64,000 nt of DNA from Poecilobothrus nobilitatus (lineage: Eukaryota > Arthropoda > Insecta > Diptera > Dolichopodidae), in the NCBI GenBank assembly GCA_947095535.1, contig OX352773.1:167164438-167228437 (forward strand), written 5' to 3'. A model generated the notes under the pieces. That model saw only the letters and a list, made by a program, of their open reading frames with translations. It did no database searches and had not been told where the DNA came from. The translations under genes were made by a program, and so were the position numbers. Positions 34,747 to 46,313 of this stretch are shown here, piece after piece. Each line of letters begins with the position of its first letter. The stretch's first letter is position 1.

Positions 34747-35000
34747 TATATAGCATTTTCTGATTAAATGAAACCTTTTTTCAATTAAATGAAACTATTT
34801 CCCAATTGAATAAAACATTTTTTCAATAAAATGAAACTATTTTTCAATTGAATGAAACCTTTTTCAAAATAAATGAAACCATTTTTGTAAATGAATTAAA
34901 TTTTACTTTTTTAAATAAATTTTATTTGTAATTTTGTTTAGTTCCACTTGAATTTTTTGAATTTAATTTCAGTTTTTTAAATAACGGAAAATGCTATATA
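34747..35000. mobile_element. Small TIR element filled with 20-22-bp iterations
   Basis: TATATAGCATTTTC (34747-34760) and GAAAATGCTATATA (34987-35000) are perfect inverted repeats. Between 34765 and 34890 at least five copies of an AATGAAACYATTTTTCAATT unit stand in tandem. Same design as 26816-27715. Confidence 0.65.
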
Positions 35001-35402
35001 TTTGGTGAATAAAACTCTTAAATTTTTTTTGTGTTGTAAATTTTTTATTAAATTCATCATTTGCAGCTAAATTTTTATATATGTATGTATTTTACTTCTA
35101 TCATCTATTTTTTCTCGAAAATTGCTAACTACACCAGTTGAGAATAGAAAAGATTATTAGTTTACTAATACTCCTGAGAAAAGTTAAGTTAGTTTAATTT
35201 CGCTAGTTATTTATTTGGCTTTATTACAGGTCGCTTTTTAATAAAATTAAAATTGTAAAATTAAGGATTCCATTTTTTTTTTTTCTTCTTTTTAATTTCA
35301 AATTGTTTTCAATTTGATAAATTTTTTCAACATGCTTTTTATTGTTAATTTTTGTTGTAATTATTTATATTATACAAAAATTCTATATACTCGTACATTA
35401 TA

Positions 35403-35455
<53 letters not shown>

Positions 35456-35948
35456 TAGAATTGCTATTATAATATATTCTGTTCATATTTCAATAATTAA
35501 TATACCCTTTTTTTTTTTTTTTTTTTTTTTTTGTACAATCATCACTTTATTTTTATTTTATAATATTGTTGTTTATATAATCGGTATAGAACTGAAGTAA
35601 GAAGTTATTATCTGAAATTGTTTTTGGTTGGTTGATACATAAACAACAATATTATAAAAAAAAAAAACCACAAAATTGAAATATGAAATTTAAAACAAAT
35701 GATAACAAAGCAATTTTATCGTATAAATTATATGCATAAGCTTATGCTTGCTTATGCTAAATCATTTACTTAAAAAAAAATTTTATTTTAGTTTAAAATT
35801 GATCGGCTTCAATGCTGGACAATACATATTATATAGATTTTAATTTTTAGAATTTATTTTTATAAAAATAAAATATTTGAATTTTTTATAAGCAACCAAA
35901 ATATTTAGTTCAAAAATTAAAAAAAAAAAACAAAAAAAATAAAATAAA
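35001..35948. other. Upstream region of the 35949 gene
   Basis: A long TA microsatellite lies at 35404-35450 and a poly-T run of about 30 at 35505-35532. TTTAGTTTAAAATTGATCGG (35789) is a possible upstream element. No gene. Confidence 0.4.
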
Positions 35949-36189
35949 ATGGATTATCGTGAAAATATATTTGAACATGCAGTGGAACAGAAATTATATG
36001 GAGATGCATCAAATGAATCTTTAACAAGTATTGGAATATCAATGATTTTTGGAATAGTTATTCTAATAGCTGTTGCTGCTGTTATTTTAATATCAATATT
36101 ATATTTATGTGTTTATGGATCGTTACGTTGCTGTGAAATGTGTTGTTGCAGACGAAAATCAAATCATGTTTTATTAATAAATCATGAAG
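35949..36189 (+). CDS. Small single-pass membrane protein with Cys-rich patch, first coding exon
   Basis: 80 residues plus one base. N-terminal acidic part (MDYRENIFEHAVEQ) with a sequon at N22 (NES). Residues 30-53 are hydrophobic and richer in Ala/Gly than the other members (ISMIFGIVILIAVAAVILIS). Then C54 and the patch C-C-E-M-C-C-C-R-R-K (61-70), a likely palmitoylation-type or metal-type cluster. The tail V-L-L-I-N-H-E is followed by G|GTATGG in phase 1. Codon use is the least AT-biased of the set. A strong acceptor 250 bp downstream gives a short terminal exon (36441). Confidence 0.65.
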
Positions 36190-36440
36190 GTATGGAACGT
36201 CTTACTTAAAAATTCTAAATACAATACAATTTTTAAATATCAAACAATTTAATATCTATAAAAAAATTGTTTTTAATTTTTGTTTTTTTTTTTTTTTTTT
36301 TTTTTTCGATAATATAATTTTAATTAACAATTTATCAAGTTTTATATATATATTTTTATATAAATTATAATATATTTAAAAAATATGGAAAAAAAAAAAA
36401 AAAAAACTATGAATAAATAAAGATAATAATTATTTTTCAG

Positions 36441-36472
36441 ACAAATTAATTATGTATTTTATTAAAATTTAA
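36441..36472 (+). CDS. Candidate terminal exon of the 35949 gene
   Basis: The acceptor TAATTATTTTTCAG (36439-36440) is followed by AC, completing GAC (Asp), then K-L-I-M-Y-F-I-K-I and TAA at 36470-36472. The intron is 251 bp (36190-36440), a normal size for flies, with a poly-T tract. The product would be 90 residues. Confidence 0.45.
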
Positions 36473-39195
36473 TTTTAAATTATATATTTTATTTCTATAT
36501 ACATAACATTTATATAAGCTATAATTATATATATTTTTTTTATTATTATTTTTTTAAATAAAAAAAATTTTTTATTAAACATAACTTTAATATTGATTTA
36601 TTTATGTATGAATATACATTTATATTTATTCTAAAATTAAAGTTAGTAAAAACAAAATTTAAAAAAAAAATTTACGCATTATTATTTTATAAAATATATA
36701 CCTATATCTATAAATATATAAGCATGTTTTTACAATAACAAGTTAGTATATACCTACATACATATATAAAAATATTACCCAGTTTCGGTTGTTAATTTTC
36801 TCTGATCGTTATAATTTTGATATATTAAATAGCTGTTATATACTTATATACTGTTATATAGAATTTTATTTTTATGGTAATACATAATATTGATGACAAA
36901 GAAAATTTGGTTTTCAATTTTAACAAATTTTTTTTTTATTTATCTAAAGTTTAACTTATTATTTATTATTTTTTAATAAAGTGGTGGGTCCTTTTTCTTC
37001 CCCTTTCCTTGAAAAATTTAAAATATCATCCTAAAATATTATAACGTTTAGAATCACATATGTATAAAGAAACAGCCTTATTTTTTTTTTTTAATATTTG
37101 AGTTTATTTTTTTAAAGAATTTAAAATGTTTAAAAACTAATCAAATTGTTTAATAATATTCTACATATGTATATTTAAATTACTATTTAGTTCTTTTTAG
37201 AAACTTATTATTGTTGTGAATTTTTTTTACTTAGGCGCTAGTAAAATAGCTATAGCTGAGTAAGTTATAGCTATCATTGAAATGCTTTCGGAAAATGTTT
37301 ATTTTCAATTTTTTTTTCAACAAAGACATATAAAATTTAACAAAAGTGTTGATTTAAGGATTAAATAATATCTAAAGAATAAATTCTGCTACGAATTTTT
37401 AAATTTTAAGTTTAAATATTTAAAAAAAAAATCAATTTTATGATTTTCCGGATTGGTAATTATTTTCCTGAACAACTGATCAGTAATTTTGCTAATGAAA
37501 CAAAATTGTTCCAATGACATATGTTTCATTTCTTCCCATTTCAGTTTGTCATTGAAAAAAATTCTGATTCAATTCTTGATTTATTTATTTCAAGATGATT
37601 TTGTATTTTAATGATTTTAAATTTTGTTTTTTTATTATTTTGTTTAAGTTTAGTTTTAAAATTTTTTGGAAATTTTAAAAAAAGTAAAAAAAAAAAATTA
37701 ATTCTATAAAATTTATGTATACTTTTTTATTCTTCTCAATTCAGCTAATGTCATTATTAATTAAAAAAATCTTTTTTTATTCTTTATTAGTACCATTTTC
37801 TACCAATAATAATTAAATAAATAAATAATTAAAATAATAAAATATAAATTAATATAATTTTGCAAACATCGAAATAACGCTAACAAAAATTTAAATTTAA
37901 ATTACATTTATTTTTTTTTATTTTGCCTTCATTATTGTTATTTGCCATTTGACAAATAATTTAACTGACAGTTTTCTCTGATTGCTATAATCGCCTATAC
38001 GGAAAAAAGTATAAGTTTTCAATGAAACGTTTTTTTCGGATCGCCTTATTCAAATATTGGATCAAATGCATAAAACTGAATTTGAGCTCAAATTTTACTT
38101 TTTCAATATGTAAATAAATAATAAAAACAAAAAACAAAAACCTAAATGAATTTTAAAAATTCTTTTTAAGAAATAAACATCAATTTGTTGCCATTATCAA
38201 ATAATCAATAAATAACTATAGGAATATTTTCTTTAAAAAGACTAGAATTAATTAAAAAGAAAAATGTACATATTTAGATAAAATATAATATCATATAATA
38301 TACATATACATACAAGTATATACGTATGTGTTTTAAATACATATTAATATGTTCTTATTAATTTTCATTAAAACTCAACTGAAGTGGTATTTATGTTAAT
38401 TTTTTGTCATAATTTTATTGTTTATTGTTTATTTTCTCACATTTTTATACGAAATCCAATAAGTTTATCCAATGTGTTTATTTTACGAATAAATAAAATT
38501 ACTTTAAAAGGGAGATATTAATTTTCAAAAAAAAAAAAAAAAATCATAAGACAAAATCCGATTTAATATGCATATATCCAAAATTTGAGTAGGTGAATAT
38601 GGAAAATTTTAAAATATATCTTTGTTTTTGTTTAGACAAATTTTATATGGTTTAAATCTGTTTATTTAGGAGCCGATCTGATTACAAATCTTAATTATTA
38701 TGCAACCCTCACACTTAATAATAATTTAAAAATTATAGAAAGCGCAATCGTAAATAATGAGTTAATACTGTTAACTATTAATTTTTTTTTTAACATTCTG
38801 ACTAATTTAGAATAAAACTAAAATTGAATTAAATTGAACTAATTATACCAATACATATTATAGAAACTATATAATTCTATCTTTCCACACACACACGGCC
38901 CTTCTCGAATACAATTTTTACTTATGTTACCCTTTTTCCTATAAATTATTTTTGTTGGTGGCGATTTCATTCTTCTTTTTTTTTGTATTAAAAATTTCAT
39001 GCGGTGAAGGCGACAAGCCAAGCCACAAACACAAAGAAAAAATGAAATAAAATTTTTTATTAGGGTCAGGAAAATTTTGTTTTATATATCTATAAAAAAA
39101 AAAAAATAATATCAAAAATAAATTATTTTAGTATCTATGCTTTTTACGTACTTCTCGCTGTAAAATTTATTTTGAAATACACACATACATATTAA
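36473..39195. other. Long gene-free AT-rich stretch
   Basis: Two loosely similar blocks (37228-37310 and 37975-38050) share CTATAGC/TATAATCGCC and TTCAATGAAA...TTTCGG motifs and may be ends of an old element. At 38880-39020 a less AT-rich block has no recognisable frame. No gene. Confidence 0.45.
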
Positions 39196-40760
39196 AACGA
39201 GAAAGAATACAGTTGCCTTTGTCAACTCTTAGATACCCGTACGAACCGTTAGTATGTTCACAGCTTGTCACTCTGCTTACAATATTATTTTTTTAATATT
39301 TTAGTATTTTAAAATAATTTGGATGAATTTTTTAATTTCTAGAACTATGGGTTGTACATATATTCAAACTATATGTTTATACATTCTTCAATAGCAGATT
39401 CTAACCTTCCACATAACGATTATCAAACCAAAACTTTTTCAAATATTCTATAGTACCATTTAATACTAAGCGGTAAATGTATATTAAATTACAAAATAGT
39501 AAATATAATTTTAAATATTATATTATATTAATGCGTACCTACATAGTACCTATATTTATATTGTTATAAGTATATCGCCATACATTGCAATATTTCTTTA
39601 AAAATATTTTCATTCATAGAATAATTTCTTATAAGTACAATAAAATACATATATGTATGTAAATACGGTGCTATATAATATACATCTATACTCTTATCAT
39701 TCATCATTCATATACGATATGTAAATAAACATGATATTATAAAAGTATGTATGTATATCAATATCATATAAATAAAAATTCTTCAAGCAACCGTTATGTT
39801 GTTTATTTATTTACATTTTTTTGTACTACGCATTATATCCTCAACAATTTCAAATTATCGAGTAAAACAAACTGGAAAAAATTCGTTAAAGAAATTTGTT
39901 AGAAAATTTGAAAAAATTAAGAAACACTTTCGTCAATTATAAAGTAACCCTATATTATTAAAAAAAGTTGTTAACAAAAATAAGAGTATAATGTTGAAGC
40001 TTTAATTTTTATGTATTACTTCAAAAAAAATTGTATTACTTGTTCAAGTTACAGGTGTTTAAAAATAGGAAATTTTCAGTTTTTGACCCCTTACAGCTCC
40101 TAAACGGGGGTTATTACAAAAAAAATTTCTGAAATGACATACTTATTTTCAAAGATCTCATTTCTGTCAAAATTTCAAGTTTCCAGCTTAAACCGTTTAG
40201 AAGATAGAATGGTTAAAGGATTTTGCAATAATTCAGTTTTGCATGACGGTAAATTAAGAGACCGTAAAGCACAAGTATATATGTATTTATTATATATATG
40301 TTTGTAAAGCTCATAATAGCACCTATCGTTTGGAATTTTCAGATTGAAGATATACCTTATAGAGCTTGTGTATTTGTGTACAATTTAAATATAGAGATTT
40401 TTCGAACTTTGGGGGGCTGTAGCTCCTTAACGGGTGGGGCTACAGAAAAATTAATATATGCATAAAATTAATATTTTTATGATATCTATCAGCAGTTGCT
40501 GATATTTGCTTCCAGATAACAGATAACAAATTGCTCCCAGAATATTTTGTGTAAATTTCAAGATTTTAGCTTTCTTAGTTTTTGAGTTAGCGTGCTAACG
40601 CACTGATGGACGGACGGACGGACGGACATGGCTTAATCGACTCAGAATTTGATTCTGATCCGATCCATACCTTTGAAGGTATATCTAGCTCGCTTATTTC
40701 GAGGTGTTACAAATGGATGAGTAATTTAAGTAATACTTATCGTACCGGGTATAATGAATC
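39196..40760 (+). repeat. Dispersed repeat family R, longest copy (copy 3)
   Basis: Starts near AACGAGAAAGAATACAGTTG ... AGATACCCGTACG and ends ATCGTACCGGGTATAATG, giving short inverted ends (ATACCCGTACG / CGTACCGGGTAT). Near the right end GGACGGACGGACGGACATGG CTTAATCGACTCAGAATTTG closely resembles a short repeat I know from Drosophila genomes. Ordered blocks match 17400-18200 and 28800-29610. Non-coding, probably a non-autonomous DNA element. Confidence 0.6.
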
Positions 40761-41006
40761 AAATTCGTAAAGAATCGTGTGGAAATAAACAGTATTTAAG
40801 AATCCGATTCAAGCAGAACCGTGTATGGATGATGAACCGTATAGGGATGAACCATTAATTATTTTAATATTAGATTTAAAAAAAAAAAAAAAACTATTTG
40901 TTGTTTCTATGAACAAATTTAGTTTAGCCATAATAAATATTTAGCTATCTTAGGGACAGGTGAGCAAATATGAAACCATATTTGACAAAGAATACTATTT
41001 TGAGAA
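40761..41006. other. Gene-free, nothing recognised
   Basis: Short AT-rich spacer between repeat R and the SINE. Confidence 0.5.
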
Positions 41007-41190
41007 CGGAATATCGGTGACGTAGTGGGTAAAAGCATATAAAATACGCTGTAAATTCCGAGGATGTGTGGGTTCGAATTCTATCACACATCGTAAGAAA
41101 TAATTTGCCCTTGCGACATTTACAGCCACATTTCACAAGAAAGGCTGTGTAATTTCATTGTCATATTAATGTGGCAAGGGAATAAACTAA
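41007..41190 (+). mobile_element. tRNA-derived SINE, family S (copy 2)
   Basis: The head has an A-box-like TCGGTGACGTAGTGGGTAAA AGC and the B box GTGGGTTCGAATTCT. The body has TTGCCCTTGCGACATTTACA GCCAC and GGCTGTGTAATTTCATTGTC ATATTAATGTGGCA. A 63-codon minus frame over it is incidental. Confidence 0.8.
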
Positions 41191-41669
41191 AACAACATTT
41201 TTTTTTGGAAATGCATTGTGGTTTATTATTGTTTTGTGGTTATAAAAATAAATTTACATTTTTATTGAAAATAACAAAACAATACATATTTATTATATAC
41301 TATATATATAACTAAAAAACAAATTTATTGTACCTATCTATAATTTTTAAAATTAATATTTTTTTTTTTTAACATTTTCTTACACCAAAACTGAAACCAA
41401 CTTTAAATACAATGTATACATACATATGTATGTAACTAAAAATTATATTAATAATTCATTTTTAATATTGTGAGTTTTTTTTTTTTTTTGTCTTATCATT
41501 TTGTACTTAAAATTGTATATGTATACTTATTCTAAACATATTTTAATTTTAGTTTATAACCTTAAGGTGTTTAGTTCATAACCGTTAAGTTGACAAAATT
41601 TTAATTTCATAATAATTTGGTTTTTTTTTTATGTTTAATACAAACATTAATTTCAATATTTAAAATATA
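41191..41669. other. Upstream region of the 41670 gene
   Basis: TTTTAGTTTATAACCTTAAG GTGTTTAGTTCATAACCG (41550-41587) precedes a T-rich leader and could hold the promoter. No gene. Confidence 0.35.
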
Positions 41670-41802
41670 ATGAATGATGCTGTAATTTTTATTATTTTTG
41701 CAATAATTGTCGTTATTACAATTTTTTTTACAATACGTTTCTGTTTTTGTTCAAATAATTATAATAGAAGCCATAATATAACAACTTTAATAGAAAATCA
41801 AG
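41670..41802 (+). CDS. Mini single-pass membrane protein, first coding exon
   Basis: 44 residues plus one base. The Met-Asn start is followed by a hydrophobic run from residue 5 to 21 (VIFIIFAIIVVITIFFT), R-F-C-F-C and a polar tail (SNNYNRSHNITTLIENQ) ending at CAAG|GTATTG in phase 1. The unspliced frame closes at 41837-41839. The tail LIENQ|G is equivalent to LVDNE|G and LINHE|G of neighbours. Its shortness means routine gene finding would probably skip it. The identification rests on layout, strand and phase. Confidence 0.5.
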
Positions 41803-42087
41803 GTATTGAAAAGTTTTTATTACTAATAATTAATAAATAATAATATAAGTAAAGTAATAAGGCTGCTATATGGTATTAATAGAGAATAACATATAATTTT
41901 CTATTTACTTGAAAAATAAATATTAATATTAATTTTTTAATTATACAAATATAATATATAAATATAAGAAAAACGATCATTTTTAACATAAATTGTTTAA
42001 TCATATAGGCATAATATATAAGGTTTAAAGAAAAATGATGGGAATTCTTATTTTAATTTAAAAAAAATAAATAAATAAATAAATTGT

Positions 42088-42126
42088 ACGGGCCTCGGTG
42101 GCCTAGTGGATAAGAGCGTGTAACTT
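42088..42126 (+). mobile_element. SINE head only (family S type)
   Basis: GGGCCTCGGTGGCCTAGTGG ATAAGAGCGTGTAAC is a clean A-box half. The B box and body are absent. Confidence 0.6.
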
Positions 42127-42249
42127 TGCCACAATTGTAGTATTTTAGTTTACCATAAAAATGTTATAAAATACTATTCTTTTAGTTACCTATCACATAA
42201 TTATTTTGCCAAACCAAAAGAAATAATATCGTTTCAGTTAACACTTAAT

Positions 42250-42917
42250 GGGCCTTTCTACACGAGTAGTGTCCTCTTTCGTTTCGTGACTACTTTCCTC
42301 TTTTTTTTATTTCCACACTGTTCCTCTCGATAGTCGTTACTTTTATATGTGTGTGTAAATATTTCATTTTAAAACAAAATTTGTTGCGAGAGGTAGATAA
42401 TAAATATAAAATAAAAGCACGCATAAAACAAATACATTTTTTTTTGTATTTAAGTAACATAAGATTTTTTTGCCTGTAATTTTTAAATAATATATATTAT
42501 ATATGTATGTACCTAGAAATAGAATAAACTGTACTGTGCACATAATTTCTTTTTGTCAATAGAATATATTTTAATAATTTCATCAAGTGAAAGATCGAAA
42601 TTATTTTTACTTTCATCAAGTGAAAGATCGAATTTACTTTTTTAAAAATTTGCTGCGACCGTTTCAAAAACATTTTTCTTTAATTTTCCAAACGAGAATG
42701 AAACGTATGTACACATAAAATTTTTTTGACCCTCATAAAAATTTTTATTTGAGTTTTTGTTTGTGTTAGTGGACTAAATTTTTAAACTCTAAAATTTTGG
42801 TTTAAAAAATTACTCCTAAAAATCCCCATCACAAATTTAGTTTATAGACAAGAGGGTATGAAACGAAGGTAAAAGTAAAAAATGACGAAAGAGGACACTA
42901 CCCGTGTGGAAAGGCCC
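42250..42917. mobile_element. Non-autonomous TIR element, Harbinger-like ends
   Basis: The left end GGGCCTTTCTACACGAGTAG TGTCCTCTTTCG and the right end (reverse) GGGCCTTTCCACACGGGTAG TGTCCTCTTTCG differ at only two positions over 32 bases. AAT flanks both sides (42247-42249, 42918-42920). The core is non-coding and contains a direct repeat of TTTCATCAAGTGAAAGATCG (42579, 42611). Confidence 0.8.
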
Positions 42918-42959
42918 AATAGGTATATGATTTATTTATTTATTTACGTAATATCCAGT

Positions 42960-43310
42960 GAATAATATTGTGTAGCAGTTAAGACAACCTTTTATTCGTA
43001 TAAGTGCTCGCGTAAAAACCTCGACTGGGTCATATAAATTAATAAATTAATAAAAAATAATATAGATTTTTCTTATAATATACAATTAGTATAATATATA
43101 TTAATAAAAATAATTATATATTATCATATATTATATTATAATATAATATCATATCATATCGTAATAAACAAAATAAAAAAAAAAAAAAACAACATAGAAT
43201 AGAATAATTCTTGTATAATATAATAGATGGCGCATAAATAAAAATTATTTGCACTTCACAATCTTGTACAATAGTTAGTTATAGACGCAGTAATCAACGG
43301 CTTAGTCAAA
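42960..43310. mobile_element. SINE remnants, including the 3' part of the tRNA-Gly-type family (copy 3)
   Basis: 43197-43310 holds AATAGATGGCGC, CACAATCTTGTACAATAG and AATCAACGGCTTAG, matching the 3' half of the copies at 2308 and 33970. No head is kept. Confidence 0.45.
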
Positions 43311-44162
43311 AAAAAATTCGCATATCAAAATTTTTATTTTATATTACTTTTTAATTTTATATTTGTTAATATATATTCATAATATTTTATTAAAAGAATG
43401 AATACATTATTATTTATTAAATTCAAGTAGTAATTTTATAGCCATAATAATAACTGATTAATTATTATTAAGTAAAAGTTTTAATCAGGATTCGAACGTA
43501 GTTAAAATTACGTCATAATCGTTGTTAGACATTGTTCTATCTCTAAATCTAAAGCAAAAATACTTAATTTAGAAATAAAAAATATATATATATATATTTT
43601 TTTTTTCTTTTTTATTCATTTAATTTATTCTTTGTTTTTTTTTATATTGGGAAAATACGTTATATTATTAATATGACTAATATTCATTTTATAGTCGCTA
43701 ATTGTAATCTAAGACAAAAATAAATCTGTTAAAGGAATCCATAAAATATAAAAAAAAAAAAATTTCTAGTTGTTAGGTAATTATAAAATTTTCTTATAAA
43801 AAATGAAAAAAAAAAACAAAAATAATATATTTAATATTTATTTATGAATAATTTATATTTAGTTGCAAAGATAATGTATTAATGTGTGCAAAATTACAAA
43901 AAAAATTAAAAATTAATTTTACATTTAAAGCTCTCATATAATAAAAAAAAATAAAAGATTTATAATAAGTATTCAAGATGTTTTAAAATTTAGTATAAAA
44001 AATAAAATTGACATTAAAAGAAGGATTTTAAATTGAAGTATTTTAATTTTTAATATTATATATATACCTATATATGATCATTTTCTAAGAATTAAATATA
44101 TATTTGTTAGATTTTTTCCTAAAAAAAAACAAAAAAAAAATTTGAATATAAAATTTGTTATA
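43311..44162. other. Upstream region of the 44163 gene
   Basis: At 43487-43520 CAGGATTCGAACGTAGTTAA looks like an inverted B box, probably a SINE remnant. The rest is AT-rich filler. Confidence 0.4.
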
Positions 44163-44319
44163 ATGAATTTTTTAATTGATATTAGTTTAATAATTATTAG
44201 TATATTTGTTGTTTGTTTTTTAATTACTTTTATAATAACATTTATTTGTATTAGTTGTATATTAGATCATATTTGTTGTAAAAAAAAATTAGATAATTTT
44301 ACAATAAAGGAGAATAAAG
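44163..44319 (+). CDS. Mini single-pass membrane protein, first coding exon
   Basis: 52 residues plus one base. The true ATG is taken at 44163, since upstream codons in frame lack an ATG. Residues 5-33 form an unusually long hydrophobic stretch (IDISLIIISIFVVCFLITFI, then ITFICISC), followed by D-H-I-C-C-K-K-K. The tail LDNFTIKENK ends at AAAG|GTAAAT, phase 1. Cys at 18, 29, 32, 38 and 39. The 8 bases around the donor equal those of the 33338 gene. The unspliced frame runs into a TA repeat. Confidence 0.5.
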
Positions 44320-44863
44320 GTAAATACTATATATATATATATATATCAATATTATTTATTTACTTATATATACTTTACATATATAATTTATATAGTTTAA
44401 GATTTACCTATATATACAGTCCGAAACGTATAAGTGTAAAACGCATAACTGAATAAAACGCGTAACTGCACACGATCATAAAACACCATATCTGTTTCTG
44501 TACAATAAATATATACATATGTATAACTGCAAAAATGTGATAAGTGTAAATTCCTATAAGTGCACAACATTTTCAAACTCCAAAATAATTTTTTCGTTGA
44601 TTTAAAAACATATAAATGCAATTTTACAATTTTTGATTAACAAAATTATTTTAAATATGTATGTATGTATGTATGTATGCGTTTGGTCTACATGACTTAT
44701 TCTTTGATATTATTTTATTATAGTGCAAATATGTGCAACTATTGTAGATCAGTACAAATATAGGGTTTTCCAATTTGAGTGATATAATTTCTAAGTGACG
44801 TTTCGGCCATTTGTAGTATGTCATGATCTGTAATTTTTTTTTCATTGTATTCAGTAAATAGTA

Positions 44864-45112
44864 ATGTTTACAATTTCATCATGGAGAGATATACGCAAGA
44901 ACAACGTTTACAAATTATTCAATTTCAACGTTTACAAATTCAATTTTTTTAAGAAAATCATCTTCTCCGATGAGGCTCACTTTCATCTGAGTGGTGTCGG
45001 GTGTGGTAAATATTTTACCGCACTCTTTCGATTCTGGTACAAAGAAAATCCACAAATTATTCATGAACAACCATTACATTCACCTAAATTAACAGTTTGG
45101 TGTGGTTTTTGA
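44864..45112 (+). pseudogene. Mariner transposase N-proximal fragment
   Basis: Contains F-S-D-E-A-H-F-H-L-S-G and K-E-N-P-Q-I-I-H-E-Q-P-L-H-S-P-K-L-T-V-W-C-G, then a TGA where relatives continue W-S-G-G. The N-terminal helix-turn-helix region is replaced by unrelated sequence. Confidence 0.75.
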
Positions 45113-45258
45113 TCTGGTGGAATCATCGGTCCGTACTTCTTTCGAAATGAAGCTGGTAACACCGTTACTGTGTTTTAAATTATTTTAATTACTGTCTTCT
45201 AAATTGTAACAATGAATGGCCTCCAAAAAGTTGTGATTTAACACCATTAGACTATTTC

Positions 45259-45456
45259 TTGTGGAGTTATTTGAAGTCATTGGTCTTTAGCAATAAACCA
45301 GACTCTCTTCAAGCTTTAGAAGCCAATATTGAACGTGCTATTCATGACAAACGACTTGAATCAGTGGAAAAAGTGCTCGAAAATTGGGTTCATCGAATTC
45401 GTTCCTGCAAAAGAAGTCGTGGAAGCCATTTGAATGACGTTTTATTCAGAACTTAA
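45259..45456 (+). pseudogene. Mariner transposase C-terminal fragment
   Basis: 65 codons equivalent to 7876-8073, with N-K-P-D-S-L-Q-A-L-E and the same C terminus. Cut off from the rest by the internal deletion and stops. Confidence 0.8.
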
Positions 45457-45689
45457 TTGTATTAATTGTGCTTCACATTAAATAAAAAACATTTGAATTT
45501 CCTTAACAATTGGTGTGTTTTTTTTTTTGAAAAGAAATCACATCACTCAAATTGGAAAACCCTATATATGAAGCACTTAAAGATTAGTGCAACTGTGTGC
45601 ACTTATGCATAAATGCAAAAAACAATTTGGCAGATTGGGTGTGGATTTATTCGTTTCGGAGAATTCCGATTATACATATGTATGTATGC

Positions 45690-46312
45690 ATATATAATTT
45701 AAAGAAACTACTAAAAACTATTAACAAAATGTTAACTGCAATTGGAAAACAGTACCAACTTTGATAATTTCATCATATTTTAATAATATTCTATATTTAA
45801 CGATTAAAAACAATTAGCGTATAATCATCACGCTAGTATAAAGTTTATAAAATATCAAAAAGATCATGACTTAACTTGAAAAAAAAAAACATTTTCAATA
45901 AATAAATTACATATTAAATTATAAAATATAATCTATGTATATGTATGTACATAGTATTAAACTTTTGAAGCTTTAACGCTAAAGAAAAACTTTACAACCA
46001 AAATACCTACCCTTAATAAAACTATGAAAATAATATATTAAGGTATCCTTAAATTCATTCAATTTAAATTATATTTATAGCTATAATATTAAATTATATA
46101 TTATATTATTTAAAAGCATTTGAAACAACAGAATATTTCAAACAGAAAAATAATATATGTACATATGTACATGCATAATACGTATGTATGTACATAAATT
46201 TAAAAATAAAATGTTTTGAATCGTGATACTTTTTAAAGTTAAGTTTAAAAAATATTTACAGTACCTACCTATATTTATATTGTTATAATATGTAATATGT
46301 ATACACTTACAC
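45690..46312. other. Gene-free AT-rich stretch
   Basis: TATG microsatellites at 46155-46195. Nothing recognised. Confidence 0.5.
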
Positions 46313-46313
46313 T

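Larger units (their letters stand above)
44761..45564 (+). mobile_element. Internally deleted Tc1/mariner element (copy 2)
   Basis: Bounded by TA (44759-44760, 45565-45566) with inverted ends TAGGGTTTTCCAATTTGAGT GATAT. The inside keeps two transposase pieces: KIIFSDEAHFHLSG (first catalytic Asp) to GGIIGPYFFRNEAGNTVTV, and after a deletion the PLDYFLWSYLK (third Asp) tail. The middle with the second Asp is missing. The residue spacing remembered for intact relatives suggests the DD41D (rosa) type, which I cannot verify here. Confidence 0.85.
44417..45685. mobile_element. TIR element with ATAAGTGYA iterations, split by a mariner copy
   Basis: The left end CAGTCCGAAACGTATAAGTG TAAAACGCATAACTG and the right part TTCGTTTCGGAGAATTCCG are inverted near TCCGAAACG. 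Motifs of ATAAGTGCA type recur near both ends (44427, 44540, 44556, and reversed at 45596-45612). A pogo-type origin is likely. The mariner at 44761-45564 is nested in it. Confidence 0.5.

Noticed and set aside
35404..35450. TA run as a functional element
   Set aside because: Ordinary microsatellite in AT-rich DNA.
37228..38050. Possible transposon with TAGGCG ends
   Set aside because: The two blocks are only loosely alike and no clean inverted ends or TSD were found.
41007..41075. Functional tRNA gene
   Set aside because: A and B boxes are present but the stems do not fold as a tRNA and the SINE body follows directly.
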